64,000 nucleotides of DNA from Legionellaceae bacterium. Lineage in GTDB: Bacteria > Pseudomonadota > Gammaproteobacteria > Legionellales > Legionellaceae. The stretch is from assembly GCA_020831865.1 (NCBI GenBank), contig JAFIFT010000010.1:1-64000 (forward strand). Reading direction: 5' to 3'. The stretch's first letter is position 1, and each line of letters starts with the position of its first letter. Below the pieces are notes generated by a model, which ran no database searches, was not told the DNA's origin, and saw nothing but the letters and a program-made list of their open reading frames with translations. This document shows positions 36,195-44,639 of this stretch, piece by piece. The position numbers were made by a program, and so were the translations under genes.

Positions 36195-36848
36195 CTAGTG
36201 TCCCGGAGCGTCATTCCAGAGGATTTTATGTAATTGTAGCTGAAAACGCACCTGCAGCTTATCGCGCAGGATCCAGTTGGCAAGCTCGGTGGGTGACAAT
36301 TGTCCCCAGCTTGGCGAAAACAGCACCTGATGATGTCGATGCAATTGATGCGTATTGAGCATCTCTACCGCCCAGTGATAATCTGCTTCACTACACAGGA
36401 CAAATTTTATTTCATCATTCGCCTTCAAATAATTCAGGTTTTGCCAGAGGTTTTTATCGCATTCGGCGGAACCCGGGGTCTTGAGGTCCATGACAATCAA
36501 GACCTTGGGGTTCACATGCTGAATATCACGGGCACCGCTGGTTTCCAAAGACACCTGAAAGCCGGCCTCACAGAGTTGATCCATCAGGTTGAGGCACCCG
36601 ATCTGTGCGAGAGGCTCACCACCGGTAATACAAACATGTGGGCAGTCGTATTGGCTGATTTGCTGGACGATAGCCTCTATCGCCATCATCTGGCCACCGT
36701 TAAAGGCATAGGCGGTATCGCAGTACTGGCAGCGCAGCGGGCAGCCGGTCAGGCGAACAAATACGGTTGCCAATCCTGTTTTTCCTGACTCTCCCTGTAT
36801 CGAATGAAAAATTTCCGTTATTCGTAAAGCATCTTCGAAACGGCTCAT
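36195..36848 (-). CDS. queE: 7-carboxy-7-deazaguanine synthase
   Basis: Radical SAM enzyme contracting carboxy-tetrahydropterin to 7-carboxy-7-deazaguanine, the precursor of queuosine in tRNA. The cluster motif is GCPLRCQYCDTAYAFNGGQ (Cys-x3-Cys-x2-Cys, residues 35-53), with the SIQGESGKTG entry and CITGGEPLAQIG SAM contact. 217 residues fits the QueE type with short core. Overlaps cpoB by four bases; the cpoB-queE order is common in gammaproteobacteria. queC is not adjacent here. Confidence 0.94.
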   Translation of the reverse strand: MSRFEDALRITEIFHSIQGESGKTGLATVFVRLTGCPLRCQYCDTAYAFNGGQMMAIEAIVQQISQYDCPHVCITGGEPLAQIGCLNLMDQLCEAGFQVSLETSGARDIQHVNPKVLIVMDLKTPGSAECDKNLWQNLNYLKANDEIKFVLCSEADYHWAVEMLNTHQLHRHHQVLFSPSWGQLSPTELANWILRDKLQVRFQLQLHKILWNDAPGH

Positions 36849-37726
36849 AAATTTTGCAGTGACTCCAATTTGACAGTGGCCAGTTTGGCGGTGTTGGTAT
36901 CTGGATATTTTTTCATAATATCCTGCAGAATGAGTTTGGCCTGCTCGCGTTGGCCTGTATCTGCTAATGCATAGGCTTTTTTCAGTTCACTGGCGGCTGC
37001 CTTGCTGGAGCTGGGGAAGCGCGTCAAAACCGTTTCAAACTCATAGATGGCCATATTTTGATTGTTTTTCAGCAGGTAAAGTTCTCCAAGCCAGTAATGG
37101 GCATTGGCGGTGTAGCCTCCCTTCGGATATTGTTTGATAAAATTTTGCATCGCCAGAATAGCGTCATCATAGCGTTTATTTTTCACCAGATCATAGGCAG
37201 CGAGGTAGCTGATTTGCTCATTGGCCGGATTCGGGCGCTCGTTGGCCTTATTGGCGCTCATCTCCAGGGCAGGTTGACGGGTTTCCTGGTCTGTTTTGCT
37301 GGTATTCGTCTCTCCCTTCGTCGCTTGCAGGCGTGAATCGAGATCCTTGTAAAAGGCGAGCTGTTGCTGCTGAATGAGCTTGAGATCATGGGCTTGAATT
37401 TCCAGTTGGCCTCTTAATTCCTGTATTTCCTGTTGCAGAAGCTGCAATGCTTCACTACTCTCACTCACCGGAACCGTATCTGTTGTGTCAGGGCTATTAT
37501 CCTGAGCCAGAGGTTGTAGTTCCTCCGTTTCCTCATCCTGTTCCTGCGGCGCTTGCTCCTGAGCCAACTGGGATTTAGCCAGACCACTGGCTTCCTCCGC
37601 AGTTTCCAGTTCATCGGCCAGCATGTAATGGTCACTGTCATCGACAATGGGTGCTTGCGCCCAGAGGGGCAGGCTGATAAAAGCGTGCAGGCTTAGCGAT
37701 AGGATCAGGATGCCGGTTTTTTTCAT
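36845..37726 (-). CDS. cpoB: Tol-Pal system protein CpoB (YbgF)
   Basis: Periplasmic protein coordinating peptidoglycan synthesis with outer-membrane constriction. Signal peptide MKKTGILILSLSLHAFISLPLWAQA; then an acidic, Glu/Gln-rich stretch (residues 28-80, longer than in E. coli); a coiled coil around residues 85-135 (ALQLLQQEIQELRGQLEIQA) for trimerisation; then TPR repeats from about residue 170 (AAYDLVKNKRYDDAILAMQN; ANAHYWLGELYLL). 293 residues. ATG overlaps the pal stop by one base. Confidence 0.92.
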   Translation of the reverse strand: MKKTGILILSLSLHAFISLPLWAQAPIVDDSDHYMLADELETAEEASGLAKSQLAQEQAPQEQDEETEELQPLAQDNSPDTTDTVPVSESSEALQLLQQEIQELRGQLEIQAHDLKLIQQQQLAFYKDLDSRLQATKGETNTSKTDQETRQPALEMSANKANERPNPANEQISYLAAYDLVKNKRYDDAILAMQNFIKQYPKGGYTANAHYWLGELYLLKNNQNMAIYEFETVLTRFPSSSKAAASELKKAYALADTGQREQAKLILQDIMKKYPDTNTAKLATVKLESLQNL

Positions 37727-38241
37727 TAGTTTGCCTCATAGATTAGTTCAACACGTCGATTTTGACGGTACGCATTTTCATCGTGGCTATCAACCGCCGG
37801 GCGTTCTTTGCCATAGCTTACCACTCGTATTTGACGGGTGCTGACGCCGGCCTGACGCAATTGATCGCGGACGGTGTTGGCACGTCGTTCGCCGAGGGCA
37901 ATGTTATATTCCCGGCTGCCGCGGGCATCCGTATGGCCAGCCAGCATGATACGTGCAGCCGGGTGCGTGCTGAGGTACTGTGCTTGCGCCATCAGGGATG
38001 CCTGATATTTGGGCGCAAAGCCGCTGTTGTCAAACGCAAAGAGGTAGGTTTGATTATGGGGGGCTTTGGTGGTGTAGATTTCACCTGCTTCCTGGGCGCC
38101 AAAGCGACTAAAGGCACCAAGGCCGCGAGCCTCCATGTCGGTCTCATGGCCACTGGCGCCTGACATATGCTGCGAGCAGGATGCGAGAAACAGTATGCTG
38201 CTGGCAACTAATCCATAGGCAAGTCGGTATTTAGCACGCAT
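37726..38241 (-). CDS. pal: Peptidoglycan-associated lipoprotein Pal
   Basis: Outer-membrane lipoprotein binding peptidoglycan through an OmpA-like domain. Lipobox LASC in SSILFLASCSQH; the OmpA-like region has LFAFDNSGFAPKYQ, the peptidoglycan-contact ILAGHTDARGSREYNIALGE and VVSYGKERPAVD. I prefer ATG 38241 (MRAKYRLAY) because AGGAG is spaced six bases from it; 38244 and 38280 are also in frame. First gene of the long pal-to-metQ unit; tolB and tolQRA are not upstream, so the Tol genes are split or elsewhere. Confidence 0.94.
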   Translation of the reverse strand: MRAKYRLAYGLVASSILFLASCSQHMSGASGHETDMEARGLGAFSRFGAQEAGEIYTTKAPHNQTYLFAFDNSGFAPKYQASLMAQAQYLSTHPAARIMLAGHTDARGSREYNIALGERRANTVRDQLRQAGVSTRQIRVVSYGKERPAVDSHDENAYRQNRRVELIYEAN

Positions 38242-38474
38242 CATAAACTCCTGTGAATGGAAAATGGGGGCGCAAGTCACATTGAAATGTCTTGCGCAAC
38301 AACGACACTATTGTACGATTCTTTTGGAAAAAAGGGAATTATCACGTTTTGAAATAACCTTGCTCGTGATGTCAACCCGTAGTGGGCTGATAATATTACT
38401 GATTTGCATCAGGGGGCACGGGGATAGCTATCCAGATGCGGCACCGGCACGGGTATTGGTGCCTGAAATCGGGT

Positions 38475-39128
38475 TCACTTGCCGGTTATCGGTCGTTTCT
38501 CCACCTTGCTGATCGCAAAACGCGTGATGGCGGCGGTGAGCTGCGCTGCGGCAATATTGGAGGCGATGACACCCCCATAGGGATTGTTTTGAGGACATTT
38601 GACCTGCTGGCGAAAAATTTCGGAACCGAGTACCCGGCTGTTGCTAATATCCGACAAGACCGCCTTGATGCTGACTTGTATCACGCTTGGATGTTTAAGA
38701 AAGTTCTGTTGCCATTCTAAAATCTGGGTATCCAGGCGGTAATCGGTTTTTTCGGAATAGGGGCTGGATGCCACAGCCCGGAAATAATTAGCCTGTTGCA
38801 GGCTTTGCAACATGAGCGGAAACATCATGTTGCCCGGACTGTCTACCCAGGCGTTATGGGCAAAAGAGGCCAGGGCATAGTTTTGATCAACGTATAGCAT
38901 TTGTGTACCCTGATAACCCGCTACTGCCTGGGGTGGTGATACCAGGAGGGTTTGATGACCGGGGTGCTTTGCGAGTTGGCGGCCACTGAATGCGGTAAGC
39001 TTATATTGATGGCTTACGGGCGATTTAACCGGTGTACAGCCGCACAGAACCAGAGACAGCAGCACAAGATAGCCTGGACACGTCCAAATAGTTGGCTTTC
39101 CAGCCAGACAAAGCAGTAGTTTTTTCAT
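38475..39128 (-). CDS. Auxiliary lipoprotein of an Mla/MCE transport system (PqiC/ABC_trans_aux type)
   Basis: 217-residue protein with a lipoprotein signal whose lipobox is VLCGC (SLVLCGCTPVKS), then an ABC transport auxiliary domain: HQTLLVSPPQAVAGYQGTQM, YVDQNYALASFAHNAWVDSP, TDYRLDTQILEWQQNFLKHP. Such lipoproteins sit in the outer membrane and work with MCE proteins in lipid transfer. The ATG is one base from the mlaD stop, so the gene ends the mlaE-F-D-lipoprotein operon. It replaces the MlaB/MlaC genes found in E. coli-type mla operons. Confidence 0.85.
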   Translation of the reverse strand: MKKLLLCLAGKPTIWTCPGYLVLLSLVLCGCTPVKSPVSHQYKLTAFSGRQLAKHPGHQTLLVSPPQAVAGYQGTQMLYVDQNYALASFAHNAWVDSPGNMMFPLMLQSLQQANYFRAVASSPYSEKTDYRLDTQILEWQQNFLKHPSVIQVSIKAVLSDISNSRVLGSEIFRQQVKCPQNNPYGGVIASNIAAAQLTAAITRFAISKVEKRPITGK

Positions 39129-39129
39129 G

Positions 39130-40056
39130 TTATCGTTCTCCAGGACCGGGTTTGGCGGGGGCGGTTCCGCGGATAATAACCGATGGATTTTGTTGCATCA
39201 TTTGGCTGATTTTATCCAGGTTGATAGCAATTTTATCCAGCCGTTGGATGAAGTTCGTTGTCGAAGGAATCGTCTGTTGCGCCAGTTTATTCATGGCCGA
39301 GGTACCAGCATCCATAGCGGTTGACACGCGTTTACCCGCCACATTGATGCTTCCGGACATTTGGTTAAAATCTCCAATAGCTCTTTTGATGTCCTGCAAT
39401 AATTGGGGCAGCTGCTCAGAACCCTGTGCCAGATTATGGGTGAGTTGGCTGCTGTATTGCAAGGTTTGGCCGAGCTGTTCGCGATGATCGGCAATCGTTT
39501 GGGTGAAGCGGTCGATATTGCGCAGGGTGTCTTTGATGTATTGGGCGTTCTCAGGGTCAAATACCCGGTTAATTTGGGTGCTGACACTGCCTATATGTTC
39601 GGAAACTTCACTAATCGCTTTATCCAGCTGGTTAAATAAAGAGGGTTTCGAGGGAATGATGGGGTAGGGATAACCTTTTGGCGCTTTTAGGGGGGTCAGA
39701 TTGGGGCCTTTGGCCGTCAAGCCAATATAGGATACCCCGGTGATGCCCTGTGAAATCAGCGTGGCGGTGGTGTGGATAGTAATTGGGGTTCCCTCTTCAA
39801 TATTGAGCAGAATAATAACTTGCTCGGGGTTGTTATGGTTTAGCGAAATCTTTTTGACAAAGCCGACCTTAACGCCGCTAAACCGGACCGGAGCCTCTTC
39901 ACTGAGTCCTGTAGCGGCTTCATTCAGGAAAATTGCATAGGTATTATAGGTCTTTGTGTTAAAACCGACAGAAAGCCACAGCGCCGTTCCCAATAAGGCG
40001 GCACTCAAAAGGATGACGGTTAAACCGACTACTGTATGGTTGACTTTAGCTTCCAA
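39130..40056 (-). CDS. mlaD: MCE-domain lipid-transport protein (MlaD-like)
   Basis: 308 residues. One N-terminal membrane helix (VGLTVILLSAALLGTALWLSVG), then the MCE domain, residues about 40-120 (YAIFLNEAATGLSEEAPVRF and VKVGFVKKISL are hallmark), then a long helical tail with coiled-coil character (QTIADHREQLGQTLQYSSQL). It is longer than E. coli MlaD (about 180) and resembles the MCE proteins with extended tails that pair with a lipoprotein. Acts in the periplasm, anchored in the inner membrane, as a hexameric lipid channel. Follows mlaF. Confidence 0.88.
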   Translation of the reverse strand: MEAKVNHTVVGLTVILLSAALLGTALWLSVGFNTKTYNTYAIFLNEAATGLSEEAPVRFSGVKVGFVKKISLNHNNPEQVIILLNIEEGTPITIHTTATLISQGITGVSYIGLTAKGPNLTPLKAPKGYPYPIIPSKPSLFNQLDKAISEVSEHIGSVSTQINRVFDPENAQYIKDTLRNIDRFTQTIADHREQLGQTLQYSSQLTHNLAQGSEQLPQLLQDIKRAIGDFNQMSGSINVAGKRVSTAMDAGTSAMNKLAQQTIPSTTNFIQRLDKIAINLDKISQMMQQNPSVIIRGTAPAKPGPGER

Positions 40057-40103
40057 AAGTTTTGGCTCCCTTGGTATATATTCTCACCCTACTATACTAC
40101 AGT

Positions 40104-40841
40104 CTAAAATGTACTGAAGTATTCGGCAATCAATGGATGATCATTTTTCATTAATTCCTGGATGGGTTCAACGGCCAGAATTTTACCATCCCCGACAAAG
40201 GCAATGCGATCACAGGCTTTTTGCAAGGAGGCAATGTCATGGCTGACCATGACAATGGTTAAATTGAGTGCCTCGCGCAAAAACAAAATTAAATCATCAA
40301 ACATCCGTGCACTGCGCGGATCCAGACCAGTTGTGGGTTCATCCAGAAATAAAAGTTCTGGATCCATGGCGATGGCTCGCGCGGCCGCCGCCCGGCGTTG
40401 CATGCCTCCGCTGAGGGAGGAGGGGTATTTATAGGCCGCCTCCCGGGGCAGGCCGGTCAGCGCGACTTTCAACAAGGCCAGCTCCCGCATGAACGGCTCT
40501 TCCAGATCGGTAAATTCGCGCATGGGAAACATAATGTTTTCCTGTACCGTCATCGAAGAAAACAAGGCGCTATGTTGAAATAACATGCCCCAGCGACGTC
40601 GCAGGGCCGTAGCCTCGCTCTCTGACAGGGTGGCAATATCCTGGCCGAATACCTTGATGCATCCGGCCGTGGGTTTTAGGAGCATCAGGATACTGCGTAT
40701 AATTGTGGTTTTTCCGCTGCCACTACCGCCAATAATGGCCATAATTTCACCACGCTCAACACGGAGATTGACATCCTGGTGGACCCATTGTCCAGCAAAG
40801 CAGTTTTGTAATCCAGTGATTTCAATAACGGGTGTGCTCAT
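40104..40841 (-). CDS. mlaF: Lipid-transport ABC ATPase (MlaF-like)
   Basis: Cytoplasmic ATPase driving MCE-dependent lipid movement. Walker A GGSGSGKTTIIRSILMLLKP near residue 38, signature SLSGGMQRRAAAARAIAMDP near residue 143 (the GMQRR form is characteristic of MlaF), Walker B LLFLDEPTTGLDP and switch IVMVSHDI. 245 residues from ATG 40841, which overlaps the mlaE stop region by three bases; the open frame extends 14 codons upstream into mlaE. Confidence 0.92.
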   Translation of the reverse strand: MSTPVIEITGLQNCFAGQWVHQDVNLRVERGEIMAIIGGSGSGKTTIIRSILMLLKPTAGCIKVFGQDIATLSESEATALRRRWGMLFQHSALFSSMTVQENIMFPMREFTDLEEPFMRELALLKVALTGLPREAAYKYPSSLSGGMQRRAAAARAIAMDPELLFLDEPTTGLDPRSARMFDDLILFLREALNLTIVMVSHDIASLQKACDRIAFVGDGKILAVEPIQELMKNDHPLIAEYFSTF

Positions 40842-40842
40842 C

Positions 40843-41991
40843 CTATAGCCCCATCCAGCTGTAAATAATGGAAAAGACGGCATCGGCGATAATAATCAGA
40901 AAAAGAGCCTGCACCACGCTTTTGGTGGTTTGACGGCCAATACTATCTGAATTGGACTCTACTCTAAACCCCTGAAAGCAACCCACCAAAGCAATCAGCA
41001 ATGCAAAAAAAGGGGCTTTGTAGAGCCCGAGCATAAATTGTTTCAGCCCGACGGAGTCACGAACGCGTTCAAGAAAATCCAGATATGAGACTTGCAGCAT
41101 AAATTTGGACATCACCATGGCGCCAAAAATAGCGAAAATATCCGACCAGAAAATTAATAGTGGGAATACCAGGATCAGACCAAAGACTTTCGGTACGACC
41201 AGTAATTCTACCGGTGATAATCCCATGGTACGCAAGGCATCAATTTCTTCATTTACTTTCATGCTGCCCAGCTGGGCTGTGAACGCTGAACTGGTACGCC
41301 CTGCCACAATAATAGCGGTGATGAGGGGTGAAAATTCGCGAAATATCGCCATGCCGGAAAGGAACGCGATATAAATATTGGCACCATAGGTTTGTAACTG
41401 AAGCCCCATCTGATAGGCCAGGACAATACCAATCAGAAACGAAAGCAGGGCAATAATCGGCAACGCCTGAATACCGGCTGTAAAAACGTTCGCGATGATG
41501 CTGGCACTGTGAAAACGCCGCCATTGGCCGAAGGCTGCAAAAATACTGGCGAAGAGCGCACCAATCAGGATGATGAGCCCATCCGCCTGTTGCAGTTTAA
41601 CGATAGTTTCCTGACCTACTTTGGCAAAAAAACCATCCTGTTGTCTGGTGGGAGGGGTATCGTCCAGCTTCTCCTGCTGCTCATCAATCAAATCAAGCAT
41701 GGCTTTCTGGGGCTTGCTAAAATCAGTCAAGTGATAGCTTTTGCCGCTTTGGCGCAAGGACTGCAAGGCGCGATGCAGCGCCAAGGCTCCGGCACTATCC
41801 AGAGATGTTAGCTTGGCGCCGTTCACGGTTAAACGCTCAGGGGCTTCCCGAAGGCTATCAGCAAGTTTCTCCCTGAGTTGGTGCAGACGCAGTACGGTCC
41901 ATTGCCCTTGACAATAGAGCTCGCCAGTCGCGTTATCAAAATGAAATAAATCAGCATCCAGTTCAGGCATTGCGTGCAACTTCAAGATCAC
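40843..41991 (-). CDS. mlaE: Lipid-transport ABC permease with N-terminal STAS domain (MlaE-like)
   Basis: 382 residues. The first 110 form a STAS domain (GELYCQGQWTVLRLHQL, KLTSLDSAGALALHRALQSL), the counterpart of MlaB fused to the permease. The remainder is the MlaE/DUF140 permease with about five helices and the signature AGRTSSAFTAQLGSMKVNEE followed by IDALRTMGLSP. Fusion of MlaB and MlaE functions is common in this form of the system. Start is uncertain: a GTG at 41991 or ATG at 41970 both fit. First gene of the operon. Confidence 0.88.
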   Translation of the reverse strand: MILKLHAMPELDADLFHFDNATGELYCQGQWTVLRLHQLREKLADSLREAPERLTVNGAKLTSLDSAGALALHRALQSLRQSGKSYHLTDFSKPQKAMLDLIDEQQEKLDDTPPTRQQDGFFAKVGQETIVKLQQADGLIILIGALFASIFAAFGQWRRFHSASIIANVFTAGIQALPIIALLSFLIGIVLAYQMGLQLQTYGANIYIAFLSGMAIFREFSPLITAIIVAGRTSSAFTAQLGSMKVNEEIDALRTMGLSPVELLVVPKVFGLILVFPLLIFWSDIFAIFGAMVMSKFMLQVSYLDFLERVRDSVGLKQFMLGLYKAPFFALLIALVGCFQGFRVESNSDSIGRQTTKSVVQALFLIIIADAVFSIIYSWMGL

Positions 41992-42300
41992 ATACCCTAG
42001 GATAATATGAAAGTGCCTGGAAGCGCAAAAAAATATGACAAATCATCTGCATGCCAGACTCAGTTGCAACCAGCGGATGGTCATTTTCCTGCGTGGTGCT
42101 TTCGGGAGCATGCATCATTGGCAAACCAGAGTCGCAGTCACGATGCGTGATTCGGTTGAACCGCGCAATAAGGTTTGAGCCGTCCGGGTAAGAGGAATGA
42201 TTGCGCTGTGTTGATGGTTCTGCTGGGCAAAATATGCTACAATCCCTCCCGTTTGGTGATGAGATCATGAAACATTTCGGAATTTATCCTGGTTATTATT
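41992..42300. other. Divergent intergenic region between mlaE and fni
   Basis: No supported gene. It must hold promoters for both divergent operons. For fni an extended -10 TGCTACAAT at 42236-42244 is visible, with TTGATG at 42212-42217 as a weak -35. For mlaE I see no convincing match. Confidence 0.5.
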
Positions 42301-42315
42301 TTGAACGAGCTACTG

Positions 42316-43344
42316 ATGGCGACTGATTTCCAACAGTTTGAGCAACGCAAACGCGATCATATAGAACTGGCGCTATTGCCGGAGAATCAGGCAAGTGAGT
42401 GTCATGATCTGGATGCGCTCACTTTTTCGCATGAGGCCCTGCCGGATCTTGACTTATCGGCAGTTTCCCTGACGAGTGAACGTTTTGGTGTGCAGGTTAG
42501 CCATCCCTTTATGGTGAGTTCGATGACGGCCGGACACGGCAATGCCGCACCGATCAACCGGCATCTCCTGGCTGCCTGCGCGCGGCAGGGCTGGGCAATG
42601 GGTGTGGGATCGCAGCGTCGTGAGTTAACCGATCCGGACGCCGCCGCAGAATGGCGGGACTTGCGTCGTGATTATCCTGCCGTGCCGTTATTTAGTAATC
42701 TGGGAATTGCGCAGCTGATCACCACTCCCCTTGCCACAATCCAGCGTCTGGTCGACGCCTTACAGGCACAGGCTTTGATTATTCATTGTAATCCGCTGCA
42801 AGAAAGCATCCAGCCGGAAGGAACTCCGCAGTTTAAAGGATGCTGGGAAGCGTTGGAGCGCTTGCTGCATCAGACTCCAGTGCCGGTGATTGTCAAGGAA
42901 ACTGGTTGCGGATTTAATGCCCAAAACATGCAGCGCCTGGCCAACATTGGCGTGGCTGCCATTGATATCAGTGGCCTGGGCGGTACCCATTGGGGGCGCA
43001 TTGAAGGGCATCGTGCTACCGTGCAGTCGGTACACCAGCAAGCCGCACACACCTTTCGAAACTGGGGGATGACCACGCTGAGCAGCTTGTTGCAAGCCCG
43101 CGACAGCCAGCTTTCCTGCGAACTTTGGGGCTCGGGCGGGGTGCGTCATGGCTTGGATGCGGCAAAACTCATTGCGCTTGGCGCATCAACCATCGGTTTT
43201 GCCAAACCAATGCTGGAGGCGGCGCTCGTCTCGGCGGAAGCGGTGGTTTTGAAAATGCAGCAAATAGAATACGAATTACGTGTTGCCATGTTTTGCACTG
43301 GTAGCGCATGTTTGTCGCAGTTACAGGAAAAGATATGTCTTTAG
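42316..43344 (+). CDS. fni: Type II isopentenyl-diphosphate delta-isomerase
   Basis: FMN/NADPH-dependent isomerase interconverting IPP and DMAPP. Family pattern: QRKRDHIELALLPENQ at the N-terminus, FMVSSMTAGHGNAAPINRHL, MGVGSQRRELTDPDAAAEWR, VIVKETGCGFNAQNMQRL, IDISGLGGTHWGRIEGHR and the phosphate-binding ELWGSGGVRHGLDAAKLIAL. 342 residues from ATG 42316; a TTG at 42301 is an alternative. The type II enzyme is the one normally paired with the mevalonate pathway. Overlaps the mvaA start by 10 bases. Confidence 0.94.
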   Translation: MATDFQQFEQRKRDHIELALLPENQASECHDLDALTFSHEALPDLDLSAVSLTSERFGVQVSHPFMVSSMTAGHGNAAPINRHLLAACARQGWAMGVGSQRRELTDPDAAAEWRDLRRDYPAVPLFSNLGIAQLITTPLATIQRLVDALQAQALIIHCNPLQESIQPEGTPQFKGCWEALERLLHQTPVPVIVKETGCGFNAQNMQRLANIGVAAIDISGLGGTHWGRIEGHRATVQSVHQQAAHTFRNWGMTTLSSLLQARDSQLSCELWGSGGVRHGLDAAKLIALGASTIGFAKPMLEAALVSAEAVVLKMQQIEYELRVAMFCTGSACLSQLQEKICL

Positions 43345-44639
43345 ATGTTCCCGGTCAGGAGTTTTTTAAAGGATTTTCCAAGCTGGATCGCAGTGAACGC
43401 TTGGCAAAATTAGTGGCAATGGGTGCCCTAACCGCAGAGGATCTGGCCTTTTTGGATGCAGGTGGTGTGCAAACGACGACACTGGCAGAAAAGCTGATTG
43501 AAAACAGCCTGGGCTATTTTCAGTTGCCGCTTGGAATCGCGGTCAACTTTGTTATTGATGGGCGCACCTGTGTGATTCCCATGGCCGTTGAAGAAACCTC
43601 AATTATTGCCGCCTTATCTAAAACCGCCAAGTGGATTGCGCAAAGCGGACAGATTGACACCTGGGTGGAAGGGGAGTGCATTGTCGGACAAATTCAGTTT
43701 GCCAAGGTGAATCATTATCAGACTTTGTATGATGCTGTGATGCAAAACAAGGATTTTCTGATTGAAAAAGCCAATGAAGAGGTCGCCGCCAGTATGGTAA
43801 AACGGGGCGGCGGCGTGCGCGATTTACAACTGCGCCGCCTGCAACGGGAAGAAGGCGGTGATATGGCTGTGATTCATTTACTCATGAATAGTTGTGACGC
43901 CATGGGCGCCAACATCATTAACCAGATTTTAGAATACTTAAAGCCGACGCTGGAAAATCTGAGCAATGAAAAAGTCAGTATGTGTATTCTCAGTAATTTG
44001 AACGATCAGAAATTAACGCATGCTCGTGTCACACTGCATGCGATTGAGCCAGAGCTGGGACAGCGCATTGAAGAAGCCTCCCGTTTTGCGGAGTTAGACC
44101 CCTATCGGGCCTCGACTCACAACAAGGGAGTGATGAACGGGATTGATCCGGTGTTGATTGCGACCGGCAATGATTGGCGGGCTGTGGAAGCGGGAGTGCA
44201 TGCCTATGCGGCACGCAACGGACGCTATCAAGCGATTACCAGTTGGCGCTACCATCCGGAGACGCGGCAATTGACCGGATATTTCTGCGCGCCTTTAATT
44301 GTGGGAACCGTAGGCGGGGTGACCGCACTGCACCCCACGGCAAAAATGTGCCTTCGCATGCTGGGGATTAGCAAGGCGGATGAGTTATCGCGGGTCATAG
44401 CAGCGGTAGGTTTGGTCCAAAATCTTGGTGCCATAACCGCCTTGTGTACGGTAGGTATTATTCAGGGACATATGAAGTTGCATATCGATAATCTCTTGTT
44501 AAGCGCGGGAGCTAATGCACAGGAGATGCGCTTGCTCAAGCCAAAGTTGCAGGCCATTTTAACTGAAAACAAGCGGGTCAGTTTATCAGACGCCAGCCTG
44601 CTGCTGGCAGAAATACGCCAGCGACAGGTTGGGGTATGA
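43335..44639 (+). CDS. mvaA: Hydroxymethylglutaryl-CoA reductase (class II)
   Basis: Reduces HMG-CoA to mevalonate. Class II features: FFKGFSKLDRSERLAKLVAM at the N-terminus, IENSLGYFQLPLGIAVNFVI (the E-N-x-x-G substrate motif), GGDMAVIHLLMNSCDAMGAN (NAD(P)-binding), the Lys/His/Asp catalytic set including THNKGVMNGIDPV and the late His in IIQGHMKLH. 434 residues from ATG 43335, which has an AGGA in front. Its TGA overlaps the next ATG. The class II enzyme often prefers NADH and acts in biosynthesis in Legionellales. Confidence 0.95.
   Translation: MSLDVPGQEFFKGFSKLDRSERLAKLVAMGALTAEDLAFLDAGGVQTTTLAEKLIENSLGYFQLPLGIAVNFVIDGRTCVIPMAVEETSIIAALSKTAKWIAQSGQIDTWVEGECIVGQIQFAKVNHYQTLYDAVMQNKDFLIEKANEEVAASMVKRGGGVRDLQLRRLQREEGGDMAVIHLLMNSCDAMGANIINQILEYLKPTLENLSNEKVSMCILSNLNDQKLTHARVTLHAIEPELGQRIEEASRFAELDPYRASTHNKGVMNGIDPVLIATGNDWRAVEAGVHAYAARNGRYQAITSWRYHPETRQLTGYFCAPLIVGTVGGVTALHPTAKMCLRMLGISKADELSRVIAAVGLVQNLGAITALCTVGIIQGHMKLHIDNLLLSAGANAQEMRLLKPKLQAILTENKRVSLSDASLLLAEIRQRQVGV

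Noticed and set aside
41963-42268. 101-codon minus-strand frame upstream of mlaE
   Set aside because: Overlaps the mlaE start in another frame, has unusual composition, and covers the divergent promoter region.
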